Shown one piece after another: positions 23,983-32,705 of a DNA stretch of 38,117 bases. Position numbers and translations under genes: made by a program. Source of the stretch: Paracidovorax oryzae ATCC 19882 (lineage in GTDB: Bacteria > Pseudomonadota > Gammaproteobacteria > Burkholderiales > Burkholderiaceae_C); the NCBI RefSeq assembly GCF_000687165.1, contig NZ_JMKU01000034.1, positions 1 to 38,117 on the forward strand. Direction: 5' to 3'. Below the pieces are notes generated by a model. That model was not told the DNA's origin and made no database searches. It was given only the letters and a program-made list of their open reading frames with translations. How positions within the stretch are numbered: position 1 is the first letter of the stretch; the number at the start of each line of letters is the position of its first letter.

Positions 23983-26109
23983 ATGCCCGTTCCCGCGCCC
24001 AGTCCCGCCCAGAAAGCCCTTCAGAAGCTGGGACTCTCGCGCGACATCGACCTCGCGCTGCACCTGCCCCTGCGCTACGAGGACGAAACCCGCATCACCC
24101 CCCTGCGCAACGTGCGCGATGGCGACACGGCCCAGATCGAGGCCACGGTCACGGCCAGCGAAGTGCAGTTGCGCCCGCGCCGCCAGCTGGTGGTGACGGT
24201 GGACGACGGCACGGGCACCTGCGAGCTGCGCTTCTTCAGTTTCTATCCCTCGCACCAGAAGACCCTGGCCATTGGTGCCCGCCTGCGCATCCGCGGCGAA
24301 GTCAAGGGCGGCTTCTGGGGGCGGCAGATGCTGCACCCGGCATTCCGCCTGGCGGGCGGCGAGCTGCCCGCCGCCCTCACGCCGGTCTATCCGACCACGG
24401 CCGGCCTGCCCCAGCCGTACCTTCGCCGCGCCGTCGTCAGCGCCCTGCAGCGCGTGGACCTGTCCGAAACCATCCCGCCGGGCCTGGAGCCCCCGATCCC
24501 GCGGTTCCTGGGCGAGGGCGGGGGCGGCCGCTCCTGGTGGACGCTGCGCGACGCGCTCGTGTTCCTGCACCACCCCACTCCCGACGTGGCCCTGGCCACG
24601 CTGGAGGACCACAGCCACCCGGCCTGGCAGCGGCTCAAGGCCGAGGAACTGCTGGCGCAGCAGCTTTCGCAACTGGAGGCCAAGCGCGAGCGCGACCGGC
24701 TGCGTGCCCCGGTGCTGCGGCCCGTGCCGGGCGAGCAGGGCGGGCCCGCGCTGCATGAGCGCCTGCTGGCCGCGCTGCCCTTCGGCCTCACGGCCGCGCA
24801 GCAGCGCGTATGCGCCGAGATCGCGGCCGACCTGGCCCGCCCCGTGCCCATGCACCGGCTCCTGCAGGGCGACGTGGGCTCGGGCAAGACCGTGGTGGCG
24901 GCGCTCTCGGCGGCCGTGTGCATGGATGCCGGCTGGCAGTGTGCGCTCATGGCGCCCACCGAGATCCTGGCCGAACAGCATTTCCGCAAGCTCATCGGCT
25001 GGCTGGAGCCCCTGCTCGCGGCCAGCGGACGGCGCGTGGCCTGGCTGGCCGGCGGCCAGAAGAAGAAGGAGCGCGCCGCCATGCTGGCGCTCGTCGAGAG
25101 CGGCGAGGCGGCCCTGGTCGTGGGCACCCACGCCGTGATCCAGGACCAGGTGCGCTTTCGCAACCTCGCGCTGGCCGTCATCGACGAGCAGCACCGCTTC
25201 GGCGTGGCGCAGCGGCTCGCGCTGCGCCGCAAGCTCGCCGACCAGGGCATGGAGCCGCACCTGCTGATGATGAGCGCCACGCCGATCCCCCGCACGCTCG
25301 CCATGAGCTACTACGCCGACCTCGACGTCTCCACCATCGACGAGTTGCCCCCCGGCCGCACGCCCATTGTCACCAAGCTGATCGCCGACAGCCGCAAGGA
25401 CGAGGTCATCGAGCGCATCGGCGCGCAGGTGGCGTCCGGCCGGCAGGTGTACTGGGTCTGCCCGCTCATCGAGGAGAGCGAGGCGCTGGACCTCTCCAAC
25501 GCCACCGCCACCCACCTGGAGCTCAGCGAGGCCCTGCAGGGCGATCCGGCGCACGGGCAGGCGCCGGTCATGGTGGGCCTGCTGCATTCCCGCATGCCCC
25601 CGGCCGAGAAGAAGGCCGTCATGGAGCTGTTCACCGCCGGCACCATGGGCGTGCTCGTCTCCACCACGGTGATCGAAGTGGGCGTGGACGTACCCAACGC
25701 CTCGCTCATGGTGATCGAGCATGCCGAGCGTTTCGGGCTCTCCCAGCTGCACCAGTTGCGTGGCCGCGTGGGCCGCGGATCGGCGGCCTCGGCCTGCGTG
25801 CTGCTCTACTCGACGGGCGAGAGCGGCCGGCTGGGCGAGACGGCGCGCGACCGCCTGCGCGCCATGGCCGAGACCCAGGACGGCTTCGAAATCGCACGGC
25901 GCGACCTGGAAATCCGCGGACCCGGCGAATTCCTCGGCGCCCGCCAGTCCGGCGCGCCGATGCTGCGCTTCGCCGATCTCGCCACCGACACGCTGCTGCT
26001 CGAATGGGCGCGCGAGACGGCCCCCCGCATGCTCGACGGGCATCCCGGCGACGCCCGCCGCCACGTGGGCCGCTGGCTCGGCGGCAAGGCCGATTACCTC
26101 AAGGCCTGA
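23983..26109 (+). CDS. recG: ATP-dependent DNA helicase RecG
   Basis: The product has 708 residues from ATG 23983; a TTG six bases earlier is also in frame. The N-terminal wedge domain includes RDIDLALHLPLRYEDETRIT and the OB-fold region with TCELRFFSFYPSHQ. Helicase motifs are GLTAAQQRVCAEI (Q-like), LLQGDVGSGKTVVAALSA (I), APTEILAEQH (Ia), VIDEQHRFGV (II), LLMMSATPIPRTLAM (III), and VLVSTTVIEVGVDVP and LSQLHQLRGRVGRGS (V and VI). It remodels stalled forks and Holliday junctions. oxyR follows on the same strand after about 106 bases, a known gene neighbourhood in Proteobacteria. Confidence 0.97.
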   Translation: MPVPAPSPAQKALQKLGLSRDIDLALHLPLRYEDETRITPLRNVRDGDTAQIEATVTASEVQLRPRRQLVVTVDDGTGTCELRFFSFYPSHQKTLAIGARLRIRGEVKGGFWGRQMLHPAFRLAGGELPAALTPVYPTTAGLPQPYLRRAVVSALQRVDLSETIPPGLEPPIPRFLGEGGGGRSWWTLRDALVFLHHPTPDVALATLEDHSHPAWQRLKAEELLAQQLSQLEAKRERDRLRAPVLRPVPGEQGGPALHERLLAALPFGLTAAQQRVCAEIAADLARPVPMHRLLQGDVGSGKTVVAALSAAVCMDAGWQCALMAPTEILAEQHFRKLIGWLEPLLAASGRRVAWLAGGQKKKERAAMLALVESGEAALVVGTHAVIQDQVRFRNLALAVIDEQHRFGVAQRLALRRKLADQGMEPHLLMMSATPIPRTLAMSYYADLDVSTIDELPPGRTPIVTKLIADSRKDEVIERIGAQVASGRQVYWVCPLIEESEALDLSNATATHLELSEALQGDPAHGQAPVMVGLLHSRMPPAEKKAVMELFTAGTMGVLVSTTVIEVGVDVPNASLMVIEHAERFGLSQLHQLRGRVGRGSAASACVLLYSTGESGRLGETARDRLRAMAETQDGFEIARRDLEIRGPGEFLGARQSGAPMLRFADLATDTLLLEWARETAPRMLDGHPGDARRHVGRWLGGKADYLKA

Positions 26110-26215
26110 TCCGGCCGCCCTGTATCCGTGGCAGACTTGGCGGCCCGCCGGCACCGTCCGGATTCCGTGTCGCGGGCGCACAATCGCACCTTCCGCATTG
26201 CCGACCCTTCAGACA

Positions 26216-27181
26216 ATGACCCTCACAGAACTCAAATACATCGTCGCCGTTGCACGGGAGAAGCACTTCGGCCGCGCAGCGGACGCCTGCTACGTGTCGC
26301 AGCCGACCCTGTCGGTGGCGATCAAGAAGCTCGAGGACGAGCTGGAGGTCAAGCTCTTCGAGCGCAGCGCGGGCGAGGTGTCGGTGACGCCCCTGGGCGA
26401 GGAGATCGTGCGCCAGGCCCAGAGCGTGCTCGAACAGGCCGCGGCCATCAAGGAAATCGCCAAGCGCGGCAAGGATCCGCTGGCCGGCGTGCTCACGCTG
26501 GGCGTGATCTACACCATCGGCCCCTACCTGCTGCCCGAACTGGTGCGGCACGCCATCGCCCGCACCCCGCAGATGCCGCTCATGCTGCAGGAGAACTTCA
26601 CCGTCAAGCTGCTGGAGATGCTGCGCACCGGCGAGATCGACTGCGCCATCATGGCCGAGCCGTTCCCGGACACGGGCCTCGCCATGGCGCCGCTCTACGA
26701 CGAGCCGTTCCTGGCAGCAGTGCCCTCGTCCCACCCGCTCGCCGAGCGCAGGAGCATCTCGGCCGCCGAGCTCAAGAGCGAGACCATGCTGCTGCTCGGC
26801 GCGGGCCACTGCTTCCGCGACCACGTGCTCGAGGTCTGCCCCGAATTCGCCCGCTACGCGAGCAACGCGGAGGGCATCCGCCGCACCTTCGAGGGCTCGT
26901 CGCTGGAAACCATCAAGCACATGGTGTCGGCCGGCATGGGCGTCACGCTGGTACCGCGCCTGTCCGTGCCGCGCGACGCGCTGCACACCGGCACCAAGCG
27001 CCGCAAGAGCGACGACACCCACATCCGCTACCTGCCCATCGAGGAAGAGGACGGCAGCCCGCCGCCCATGCGCCGCGTGGTCCTGGCCTGGCGCCGCAGC
27101 TTCACGCGCTACGAGGCGATCGCTGCGCTGCGCAACGCCGTGTACGCCTGCGAGCTGCCGGGCGTGACGCGCCTGTCCTGA
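26216..27181 (+). CDS. oxyR: Hydrogen-peroxide-sensing LysR-type regulator OxyR
   Basis: The product has 321 residues. The N-terminal winged helix-turn-helix reads MTLTELKYIVAVAREKHFGR and ACYVSQPTLSVAIKKLEDEL. The effector domain keeps the redox pair at Cys199 and Cys208 (GAGHCFRDHVLEVC), the same numbering and spacing as E. coli OxyR, so disulfide switching should be intact. A charged loop near 265-290 (TGTKRRKSDDTHIRYLPIEE) is longer than in E. coli as I recall it. It lies between recG and dps, the latter a classical OxyR target. Confidence 0.95.
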   Translation: MTLTELKYIVAVAREKHFGRAADACYVSQPTLSVAIKKLEDELEVKLFERSAGEVSVTPLGEEIVRQAQSVLEQAAAIKEIAKRGKDPLAGVLTLGVIYTIGPYLLPELVRHAIARTPQMPLMLQENFTVKLLEMLRTGEIDCAIMAEPFPDTGLAMAPLYDEPFLAAVPSSHPLAERRSISAAELKSETMLLLGAGHCFRDHVLEVCPEFARYASNAEGIRRTFEGSSLETIKHMVSAGMGVTLVPRLSVPRDALHTGTKRRKSDDTHIRYLPIEEEDGSPPPMRRVVLAWRRSFTRYEAIAALRNAVYACELPGVTRLS

Positions 27182-27186
27182 CGCCC

Positions 27187-27204
27187 TGCGGGCGAGAGCC
27201 CGCA
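27187..27204 (+). other. Short GNRA-loop hairpin between oxyR and dps
   Basis: A perfect 7-base-pair stem (27187-27193 with 27198-27204) is closed by a GAGA tetraloop. No T run follows, so it is not a standard terminator. It may limit read-through or stabilise the 3' end of the oxyR transcript. No convincing OxyR-box repeat was found in 27182-27271. Confidence 0.4.
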
Positions 27205-27271
27205 CCGCACCATGGGCCTGTGCGCCTGCGATACAGTTGTTTCCAGCCCATCCATCGAAGGAGTTCTTCCC

Positions 27272-27796
27272 ATGGCCAAAGCCCCCGGCAAATCTGCAGC
27301 CCGCCCGTCCACCTCCACCGCGCCGCGCATCAACATCGGCATCAGCGACAAGGACCGTGCCGCCATCGCGCAGGGTCTCTCGCGCCTGCTCGCCGACACC
27401 TACACGCTCTACCTGACCACGCACAACTTCCACTGGAACGTGACCGGTCCCATGTTCAACACGCTGCACACCATGTTCATGGGCCAGTACACCGAACTGT
27501 GGAACGCCGTGGATCCGGTGGCCGAGCGCATCCGCTCGCTGGGCCACCCCGCCCCGGGTTCGTACGCCCAGTTCGGCAAGCTCACCTCGCTGCCCGACGC
27601 GCCGCCCGAACCCCCCCATGCGCTCGAAATGGTGCGCATCCTGGTCGAGGGCCACGAAGCCGTCGCCCGCACCGCACGCGAACTGTTCCCCGTAGCCGAC
27701 AAGGCCAGCGACGAGCCTACGGCCGACCTGCTCACCCAGCGCCTGACGGTGCATGAGCAGACCGCCTGGATGCTGCGCTCGCTGCTGGAGGACTGA
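27272..27796 (+). CDS. dps: Dps-family ferritin-like DNA-protection protein
   Basis: The product has 174 residues from ATG 27272 (GAAGGAG upstream). A Lys/Pro/Ser/Ala N-terminal tail of about 25 residues suits DNA binding. The four-helix ferritin-like body carries the ferroxidase ligands in [20 protein letters not shown] (His) and [20 protein letters not shown] (Asp/Glu), with [18 protein letters not shown] and a C-terminal [17 protein letters not shown]. Dps oxidises iron with peroxide and coats DNA. Placement 90 bases after oxyR fits OxyR control. Confidence 0.95.
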   Translation: MAKAPGKSAARPSTSTAPRINIGISDKDRAAIAQGLSRLLADTYTLYLTTHNFHWNVTGPMFNTLHTMFMGQYTELWNAVDPVAERIRSLGHPAPGSYAQFGKLTSLPDAPPEPPHALEMVRILVEGHEAVARTARELFPVADKASDEPTADLLTQRLTVHEQTAWMLRSLLED

Positions 27797-27825
27797 GCGG
27801 CCGGCACGCCCCTTCCGGCCAGCCC

Positions 27826-27850
27826 ACGCCCGCCTGCCGCGGGCGTTTTT
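27826..27850 (+). terminator. Intrinsic terminator of dps
   Basis: An 8-base-pair GC-rich stem (27826-27833 with 27839-27846) and a 5-base loop run into five consecutive T residues (27846-27850). It lies 30 bases after the dps stop and 19 before ubiA. Confidence 0.85.
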
Positions 27851-27868
27851 CATTCCCGCCGCCCGCCC

Positions 27869-28756
27869 ATGCAGAGCACCGCACCGCACCGTTCTCCCCA
27901 GCCCTCGCGCCTGGCGCTGTACCTCGACCTGATCCGCTGGAGCCGGCCCGCCGGCTGGCTGCTGCTGCTCTGGCCCACGCTGTCGGCCCTGTGGATCGCG
28001 GCCGGGGGCTTCCCGGGCTGGCACCTGCTGGCCGTCTTCACGTTGGGCACCATCCTCATGCGCAGCGCGGGATGCTGCGTGAACGATGTCGCCGACCGCG
28101 ACTTCGACCGGCACGTCAAGCGCACCGCGCAGCGCCCCGTCACCCGCGGTGCCGTGTCGGTGCGCGAGGCGCTGGCCGTGGGCGCGGTGCTGGCCCTCGT
28201 GTCGTTCGGCCTCGTGCTCACCACCAATGCGGCCACCGTCGCGTGGTCGTTGCCCGCGCTGGCGGTCACCATCGCCTATCCGTTCGCCAAGCGCTTCGTC
28301 TCCATGCCCCAGGCCGTGCTCGGCGTGGCCTTCAGCATGGGCATCCCGATGGCCTTCACCGCAGTGGGCGGCGCCGTGCCGATGCTGGCTGCCTGGCTGG
28401 TGCTGGGCAACCTCTGCTGGGTGCTGGCCTACGACACCGAATACGCCATGGTGGACCGCGACGACGACCTGAAGATCGGCATGAAGACCTCGGCGATCAC
28501 CCTGGGGCGCCACGACGTGCCGGCCGTGATGGCCTTCTACCTGGCCTTCGTCGCCCTCTGGGCCTGGGCACTGGCGCCCTTCGGCCTGGGCTGGCCCCTG
28601 CATGCCGCGCTGGCCGCCATGCTGCTCCAGGTGGCGTGGCACTGGCGCCTCATCCGGCACCGCACCCGGGAGGGATGCTTCCGTGCATTCACCAGCAACC
28701 ACTGGCTGGGCTTCACGCTGTTCGCGGGCATCTTGGCAGGGTTCGCGCTGCGCTGA
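27869..28756 (+). CDS. ubiA: 4-hydroxybenzoate octaprenyltransferase
   Basis: The product is a membrane protein of 295 residues with about eight to nine hydrophobic helices. The two Asp-rich prenyl-diphosphate motifs are present: [20 protein letters not shown] with RPVTRGAVS (about 70-90), and [20 protein letters not shown] (about 190-209). It prenylates 4-hydroxybenzoate in ubiquinone synthesis at the inner membrane. The ATG at 27869 follows the dps terminator closely, so ubiA must have its own promoter near the terminator or depend on read-through. ubiC is not adjacent. Confidence 0.95.
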   Translation: MQSTAPHRSPQPSRLALYLDLIRWSRPAGWLLLLWPTLSALWIAAGGFPGWHLLAVFTLGTILMRSAGCCVNDVADRDFDRHVKRTAQRPVTRGAVSVREALAVGAVLALVSFGLVLTTNAATVAWSLPALAVTIAYPFAKRFVSMPQAVLGVAFSMGIPMAFTAVGGAVPMLAAWLVLGNLCWVLAYDTEYAMVDRDDDLKIGMKTSAITLGRHDVPAVMAFYLAFVALWAWALAPFGLGWPLHAALAAMLLQVAWHWRLIRHRTREGCFRAFTSNHWLGFTLFAGILAGFALR

Positions 28757-28777
28757 TCCGGCCCGGCCGGCGGGCTG

Positions 28778-29614
28778 CTACGGCGCGAACGGCCCTTGCT
28801 GCACGTGACGGCCGCTGCGCCGCAGCAGCGCGCCGAAGGCCTCGGACATCAGGTAGGCGAACTCCACCGGCCGTTGTGCGCCGATGGCATCGCCATGCAC
28901 CACGTCCGTGGCCGGATGGCACATCAGCAGCCCGCCCTCCGGCAGGTACGGCAGCCACTTCGCCATGTGTGCTCCGTAGGCCTCGGCATCGGGCGCATCG
29001 AATCCATAGACCCCGCCGAAACCCGGGTTCATCGCCAGCCCCGCCCGGCGCCAGCGCCGCGTGGCCGTCCAGCCGCCGAGCATGGCGATGATGGACGCCT
29101 TCGGTTGGCGCCACAGGCCAGGGGCGGGCGCGGTGGAGCGCACCCAGGGGCGTTCGTGGGCCGCATAGCGCGCCTGCAGTTCGGCCAGCAGCGCATCCCG
29201 AGCACGGGGCAGCTGGTGCACATGCTGGTGGCCATCGACGAAGTCGGGCGGCGTGCCCGCCTCCCGCTCGAAGGCGTCGAACTGCGCGCGCCAGGCGGCC
29301 CGCAGCGACGCTGCGGACAGCTGGCGCGCGTAGGCCCGCAGAATCACTGTCCCCAGCGGGGGAACATCGGCGTGCGCGCCGCCATGGCTTTCGGTCAGGT
29401 TGAGGTGCAGCCCCACCGCCAGTCGCGGGCGCAGCGGCGCGAGGCGTGCTGCCGCGGCATGCCAGCGCGGAGAGGTCGCCATGCAGCTGGTGGCGGACAG
29501 GCGGCCGGCCTGTGCAAGCCGCTCCACCGCGGCATCGACCAGGGGGTGCAGCGCATAGTCGTCCGCGCACAGGAGGACGGGCCGCGATGGCAGGGGCGCA
29601 TCGGCTGGCTTCAT
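28778..29614 (-). CDS. YdjC/ChbG/HpnK-family polysaccharide or lipid-sugar deacetylase (NaxD/LgmC-like)
   Basis: The product has 278 residues from ATG 29614, which overlaps the GtrA stop (ATGA). Metal-site motifs of the YdjC family are visible: VLLCADDYALHP near 20 (Asp pair), LAVGLHLNLTES (His), FVDGHQHVHQLPRARDAL (His), and late GGLLMCHPATDV. Family members remove N-acetyl groups from sugars; NaxD of Francisella deacetylates undecaprenyl-phosphate-GalNAc before transfer to lipid A. As the last gene after an ArnT-like transferase, a GtrB-like transferase and GtrA, a NaxD/LgmC-like step is the best reading. There is no signal peptide, consistent with cytosolic-face action. Confidence 0.85.
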   Translation of the reverse strand: MKPADAPLPSRPVLLCADDYALHPLVDAAVERLAQAGRLSATSCMATSPRWHAAAARLAPLRPRLAVGLHLNLTESHGGAHADVPPLGTVILRAYARQLSAASLRAAWRAQFDAFEREAGTPPDFVDGHQHVHQLPRARDALLAELQARYAAHERPWVRSTAPAPGLWRQPKASIIAMLGGWTATRRWRRAGLAMNPGFGGVYGFDAPDAEAYGAHMAKWLPYLPEGGLLMCHPATDVVHGDAIGAQRPVEFAYLMSEAFGALLRRSGRHVQQGPFAP

Positions 29615-30042
29615 GCCCGGCGCCCGGCGGGCGCCTTGAACGCCCAGAATTTGCTCAGCACGAAGGTACATACGGCCACCAGCACCAGTACGCCGGCCTG
29701 GCTCCAGAAGTAATGCCAGTGCAGGATATGCAGCGCGACGAAGTACAGCACTTCATTGGCGGCGAAGGACAGGCAGGCCACCGCGAAGTAGCGTGCCATG
29801 ACCGCCCGCCCCCGGCTGTGCGATGCCGAGAACGTCAGCAGTGCGTGGCCGTTGTAGCTGACGGCAAACGCCACGAGAAAGGCCAGCACGTTGGCCACCA
29901 GCGGCGCCATGCCGGCCTGCCCCACCAGCAGGCCCATCACCGCCAGGTGGGTGGCAGCGGCGGCGGCGCCCACCAGCACGAACTGCAGCCCCTGCGGCAG
30001 ACGCCGCAGCCATGCCGGACCGGCAGCTCGCTGCAGACTCAC
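29611..30042 (-). CDS. GtrA-family membrane protein, putative polyprenyl-phosphate-sugar flippase
   Basis: The product has 143 residues from GTG 30042, whose GTGA overlaps the stop of the GT2 gene. Four hydrophobic helices: LQFVLVGAAAAATHLAVMGL, ANVLAFLVAFAVSYNGHALL, YFAVACLSFAANEVLYFVAL, and WSQAGVLVLVAVCTFVLSKF followed by WAFK. The pattern FxxVGxxxxxxH, then NxxxFxxxFxxSYxxH, then SKFWxFK is typical of GtrA. Members are thought to flip polyprenyl-phosphate-linked sugars across the inner membrane, the step done by ArnE/ArnF in the Arn pathway. The longer open frame upstream is shadow. Confidence 0.85.
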   Translation of the reverse strand: MSLQRAAGPAWLRRLPQGLQFVLVGAAAAATHLAVMGLLVGQAGMAPLVANVLAFLVAFAVSYNGHALLTFSASHSRGRAVMARYFAVACLSFAANEVLYFVALHILHWHYFWSQAGVLVLVAVCTFVLSKFWAFKAPAGRRA

Positions 30043-31070
30043 GGCTGCTCGCGCAGCGGGCTGCGGTCCTCGTCGCAGGCCACCACATAGAGCGGGCGGC
30101 GCTTGACCTCGTCGTAGATCCGCCCCACGTATTCGCCCAGGATGCCGATGGACATCAGCTGCACCCCGGAAAACAGCATGATGCTGGCCGCCAGCGTGGG
30201 CCAGCCATCCAGCGCATTGCCGAAGACGAGGGTGGATATGGCGATCCACAGCCCGTAGGCCAGCGCCGCCAGAGAAATGCACCCCCCGGCCATGCTCCAC
30301 ACCCGCAGTGGCAGAGTCGTGAACGAGGTGAGCCCCGACAGCGCCAGCGAGCCCAGGCCCCGCAGGTTGAAGCTCGAAACGCCGCCGGCCCGGTTCAACG
30401 GCACGAAGGGCAGGGCGGCCGACTTGAAGCCCACCCAGGCGTACAGCCCTTTCATGAAGCGGTTGCGTTCGGGCAGGGCCTTGAGTGCATCGACCACCCG
30501 GCGGTCCATCCAGCGGAAGTCGCCTGCATTGGGGGGGATCTTGACCTTGTTGCCGGCGTTGAGCAGCCGGTAGAAAGCCCGCGTGCCCACACGCTTGGCC
30601 CCGCTGTCGCCAGCGCGGTCGGCGATCACGCCATAGACCATGTCGTAGCCGGAGAGCCACAGGGCATGCATCTGCGGCAGCAGGTCCAGCGGATGCTGGA
30701 AGTCCGCATCGATCAGCAGGACTGCGTTGCCGCGGGCATGGTCGATGCCGGCGGTCAACCCGGCTTCCTTGCCGAAATTGCGCGACAGCGCGATGTAGCG
30801 CAGGGGGAGTTCACGCGCCAGCCGCATGGCCACCGCATGGGTGCCGTCGCGGCTGCCGTCATTGACGATGACGATTTCGAAGTCCGGCGTCAGCGCGCCC
30901 GCGGCCCTTGCAAGGGCATGCACGAAGGCTTCCAGATTGGACTCTTCGTTGTGCGCCGGCACCACGCAGCTCAGCCGCAGCCCTGCCCGCGGCAGCAGGC
31001 CTTCCGGAGCCGCGGGGGCGAATTCGGCCTGGAAGGAAGACGGGATGTCCGGAGCGGGCTGGGCCTTCAT
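30039..31070 (-). CDS. GtrB/ArnC-like polyprenyl-phosphate glycosyltransferase (GT2)
   Basis: The product has 343 residues. ATG 31070 overlaps the stop of the ArnT-like gene (ATGA). The GT2 domain at about 30-240 reads LSCVVPAHNEESNLEAFVHA, FEIVIVNDGSRDGTHAVAMR, YIALSRNFGKEAGLTAGIDH, AVLLIDADFQHPLDLLPQM (DAD metal site) and RNRFMKGLYAWVGFKSAALP. Two C-terminal membrane helices (about 262-325) anchor it. Such enzymes load a sugar onto undecaprenyl phosphate (ArnC, GtrB, FlmF). In this operon the sugar is probably an N-acetylhexosamine, because a deacetylase follows; that is inference. Confidence 0.9.
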   Translation of the reverse strand: MKAQPAPDIPSSFQAEFAPAAPEGLLPRAGLRLSCVVPAHNEESNLEAFVHALARAAGALTPDFEIVIVNDGSRDGTHAVAMRLARELPLRYIALSRNFGKEAGLTAGIDHARGNAVLLIDADFQHPLDLLPQMHALWLSGYDMVYGVIADRAGDSGAKRVGTRAFYRLLNAGNKVKIPPNAGDFRWMDRRVVDALKALPERNRFMKGLYAWVGFKSAALPFVPLNRAGGVSSFNLRGLGSLALSGLTSFTTLPLRVWSMAGGCISLAALAYGLWIAISTLVFGNALDGWPTLAASIMLFSGVQLMSIGILGEYVGRIYDEVKRRPLYVVACDEDRSPLREQP

Positions 31071-32608
31071 TGCGGGGCCCCGGGGCCAGGTGGTTTTGCG
31101 CATGCCTCGGGCACATAGGCGCGCCAGTGCATGGTGAGCGGGGATTCGGCGCCCCGGAACGGCCAGCTCACCTGCACCTGTCCCTGCTGCACGCCCATCC
31201 CGGGGGTGGTGTCCAGCTCTTCGAGCAGCGCCGGCACGGGGGGCTCGTCGCCCAGCCCGATCCACAGTGTGCCATTCGACTGCAGGCGCTCCAGCGTGAT
31301 CCACGGAGAAAACCGGTCGTCTCCGGTAATGAACACCGATGGCCGGTCGGGCAGCTGTGCCGCCACCAGGCCGGTTGCCCAATAGTCGCCCGAGACGGAG
31401 TCCAGCGGGCAGCGCGAATGCGCTTCCCACAGTGCCTGCGCCTGCTGTGCGACCGCTGTCTGGGGCCAGTCCGTGCGCGCCGGGCGCTTGCGCCACTGCG
31501 CGCCATAGGCCAGGAACAGGCCGGTCAGCACGGAAACCAGCACCAGCCACACGGCCAGGCCGCGCAGCAGCCGCGGCCGCAGGACCGGCAGCCAGCCCTC
31601 GGGCAGCCACGCTGCCACCAGCAGGCCGCTGTACACCCACATCGGCACGCCCCACATGTCGCGCAGCCGCAGCCCCAGCACGATGCCCAGCGCGCAGGCC
31701 AGCAGGCACGGGCCCAGTGCCAGGACGAGCAGGTAGCCCGGCATGCGGGCCTGCAGCCGCCATGCGCCGGGAGGTGCGTCCGCGGCGCGCTGCCCGCGCG
31801 TGTTCCACAGCGCCGCCAGCACGATGAGCGCCAGGGGCAGGTGGTTCAGCGCCTGCGTCGCCAGGAACGACAGTGCATCCAGCCGGGCCGCGATGGGTCC
31901 GGCACCTTGGACGGCGGCGCGGCCTTTGACATATGCCATGGGCAGCCAGCCGGACTCCCGCAGCCAGTGCAGGTGGGGCGCGAAGACCAGCAGCATCGCC
32001 GCCAGCGCGAGCCACGGCCCCGGGCCTGCCAGCACCCGGCGCGCGGGCGTCAGCAGCAGGTACAGCGCCAACGCCATCAGCAGCAGGCCGACCGAATACT
32101 TGGTGAGCAGCCCCAGGCCCGCCACGATGCCCAGGAGCAGCCAGTGCCGCAGCCGGCCCTCCTGCAGCGCGACCAGCAGGCAGTACCCCGCCGCCGCCCA
32201 CAGCGGCATCTGCGCGATGTTGTGGTTGAACTCCAGCGCCGGCCGCGTGTAATAGGCCACTCCCATGGTCAGCAGCGTGCCCAGCAGGGCGCGCTCGCGC
32301 GAGACCAGGCGGCACCCCGTGATCCACACCAGCCACAGCGTGGCGGCGATGAACAACTGGCTCAGCAGGAACGGCCCGGCCCGGCCGAACGCGCGGTAGG
32401 ACAGCTCCAGCACCCAGGGGGACAGGGGCGGGTGCTTGTAATAGCCCCACTCCCATTCCCGTCCCCAGGACAGGCTTTCCACCACGTCCAGCGGCAGGCT
32501 GTGACTCAACAAGGGCGGCAGCAGCGACCAGGCGAGAACGTAGAGCGCCGCCAGCAGTGCGACGGCTCTGTAGGAAATGCTGGACGGTGCGGCGGTGGCG
32601 ACGGACAT
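31067..32608 (-). CDS. ArnT/PMT-family (GT83-like) lipid A-type glycosyltransferase
   Basis: The product has 513 residues from ATG 32608; an in-frame start 27 codons upstream is less likely. About ten to twelve membrane helices occupy residues 20-390, followed by a periplasmic C-terminal domain of about 120 residues. The first periplasmic loop has the acidic catalytic-type motif LDVVESLSWGREWEWGYYKH followed by PPL, as in PMT_2 enzymes that use polyprenyl-phosphate-sugar donors. ArnT, FlmK and LgmB of this superfamily put aminosugars on lipid A phosphates. First gene of a four-gene overlapping operon. The ribosome site is weak, and TACAAT near 32650 on the minus strand is a possible -10 element. 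Confidence 0.87.
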   Translation of the reverse strand: MSVATAAPSSISYRAVALLAALYVLAWSLLPPLLSHSLPLDVVESLSWGREWEWGYYKHPPLSPWVLELSYRAFGRAGPFLLSQLFIAATLWLVWITGCRLVSRERALLGTLLTMGVAYYTRPALEFNHNIAQMPLWAAAGYCLLVALQEGRLRHWLLLGIVAGLGLLTKYSVGLLLMALALYLLLTPARRVLAGPGPWLALAAMLLVFAPHLHWLRESGWLPMAYVKGRAAVQGAGPIAARLDALSFLATQALNHLPLALIVLAALWNTRGQRAADAPPGAWRLQARMPGYLLVLALGPCLLACALGIVLGLRLRDMWGVPMWVYSGLLVAAWLPEGWLPVLRPRLLRGLAVWLVLVSVLTGLFLAYGAQWRKRPARTDWPQTAVAQQAQALWEAHSRCPLDSVSGDYWATGLVAAQLPDRPSVFITGDDRFSPWITLERLQSNGTLWIGLGDEPPVPALLEELDTTPGMGVQQGQVQVSWPFRGAESPLTMHWRAYVPEACAKPPGPGAPQ

Positions 32609-32705
32609 GCAGGCGGGCGTGGCGGGCTCTGGTGGAAGGACCCGCGATTGTAAAAGTTGCAACGCCCTGCCGATACCACTGCCGGCCACGGCCCGCTCGC
32701 CGGGA

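Noticed and set aside
22510-26181. Very long minus-strand open frame (over 1200 codons) covering recG
   Set aside because: Only its last 431 codons are a real gene (HD-GYP). The rest is antisense to recG, whose helicase motifs are intact, and is an artefact of high GC content.
27182-27271. OxyR box ahead of dps
   Set aside because: The ATAG-N7-CTAT pattern could not be fitted convincingly; OxyR control remains plausible from context only.
32640-32675. Possible sigma-54 (-24/-12) promoter before the ArnT-like gene
   Set aside because: The GG and GC elements are one base too close (GG-N9-GC).
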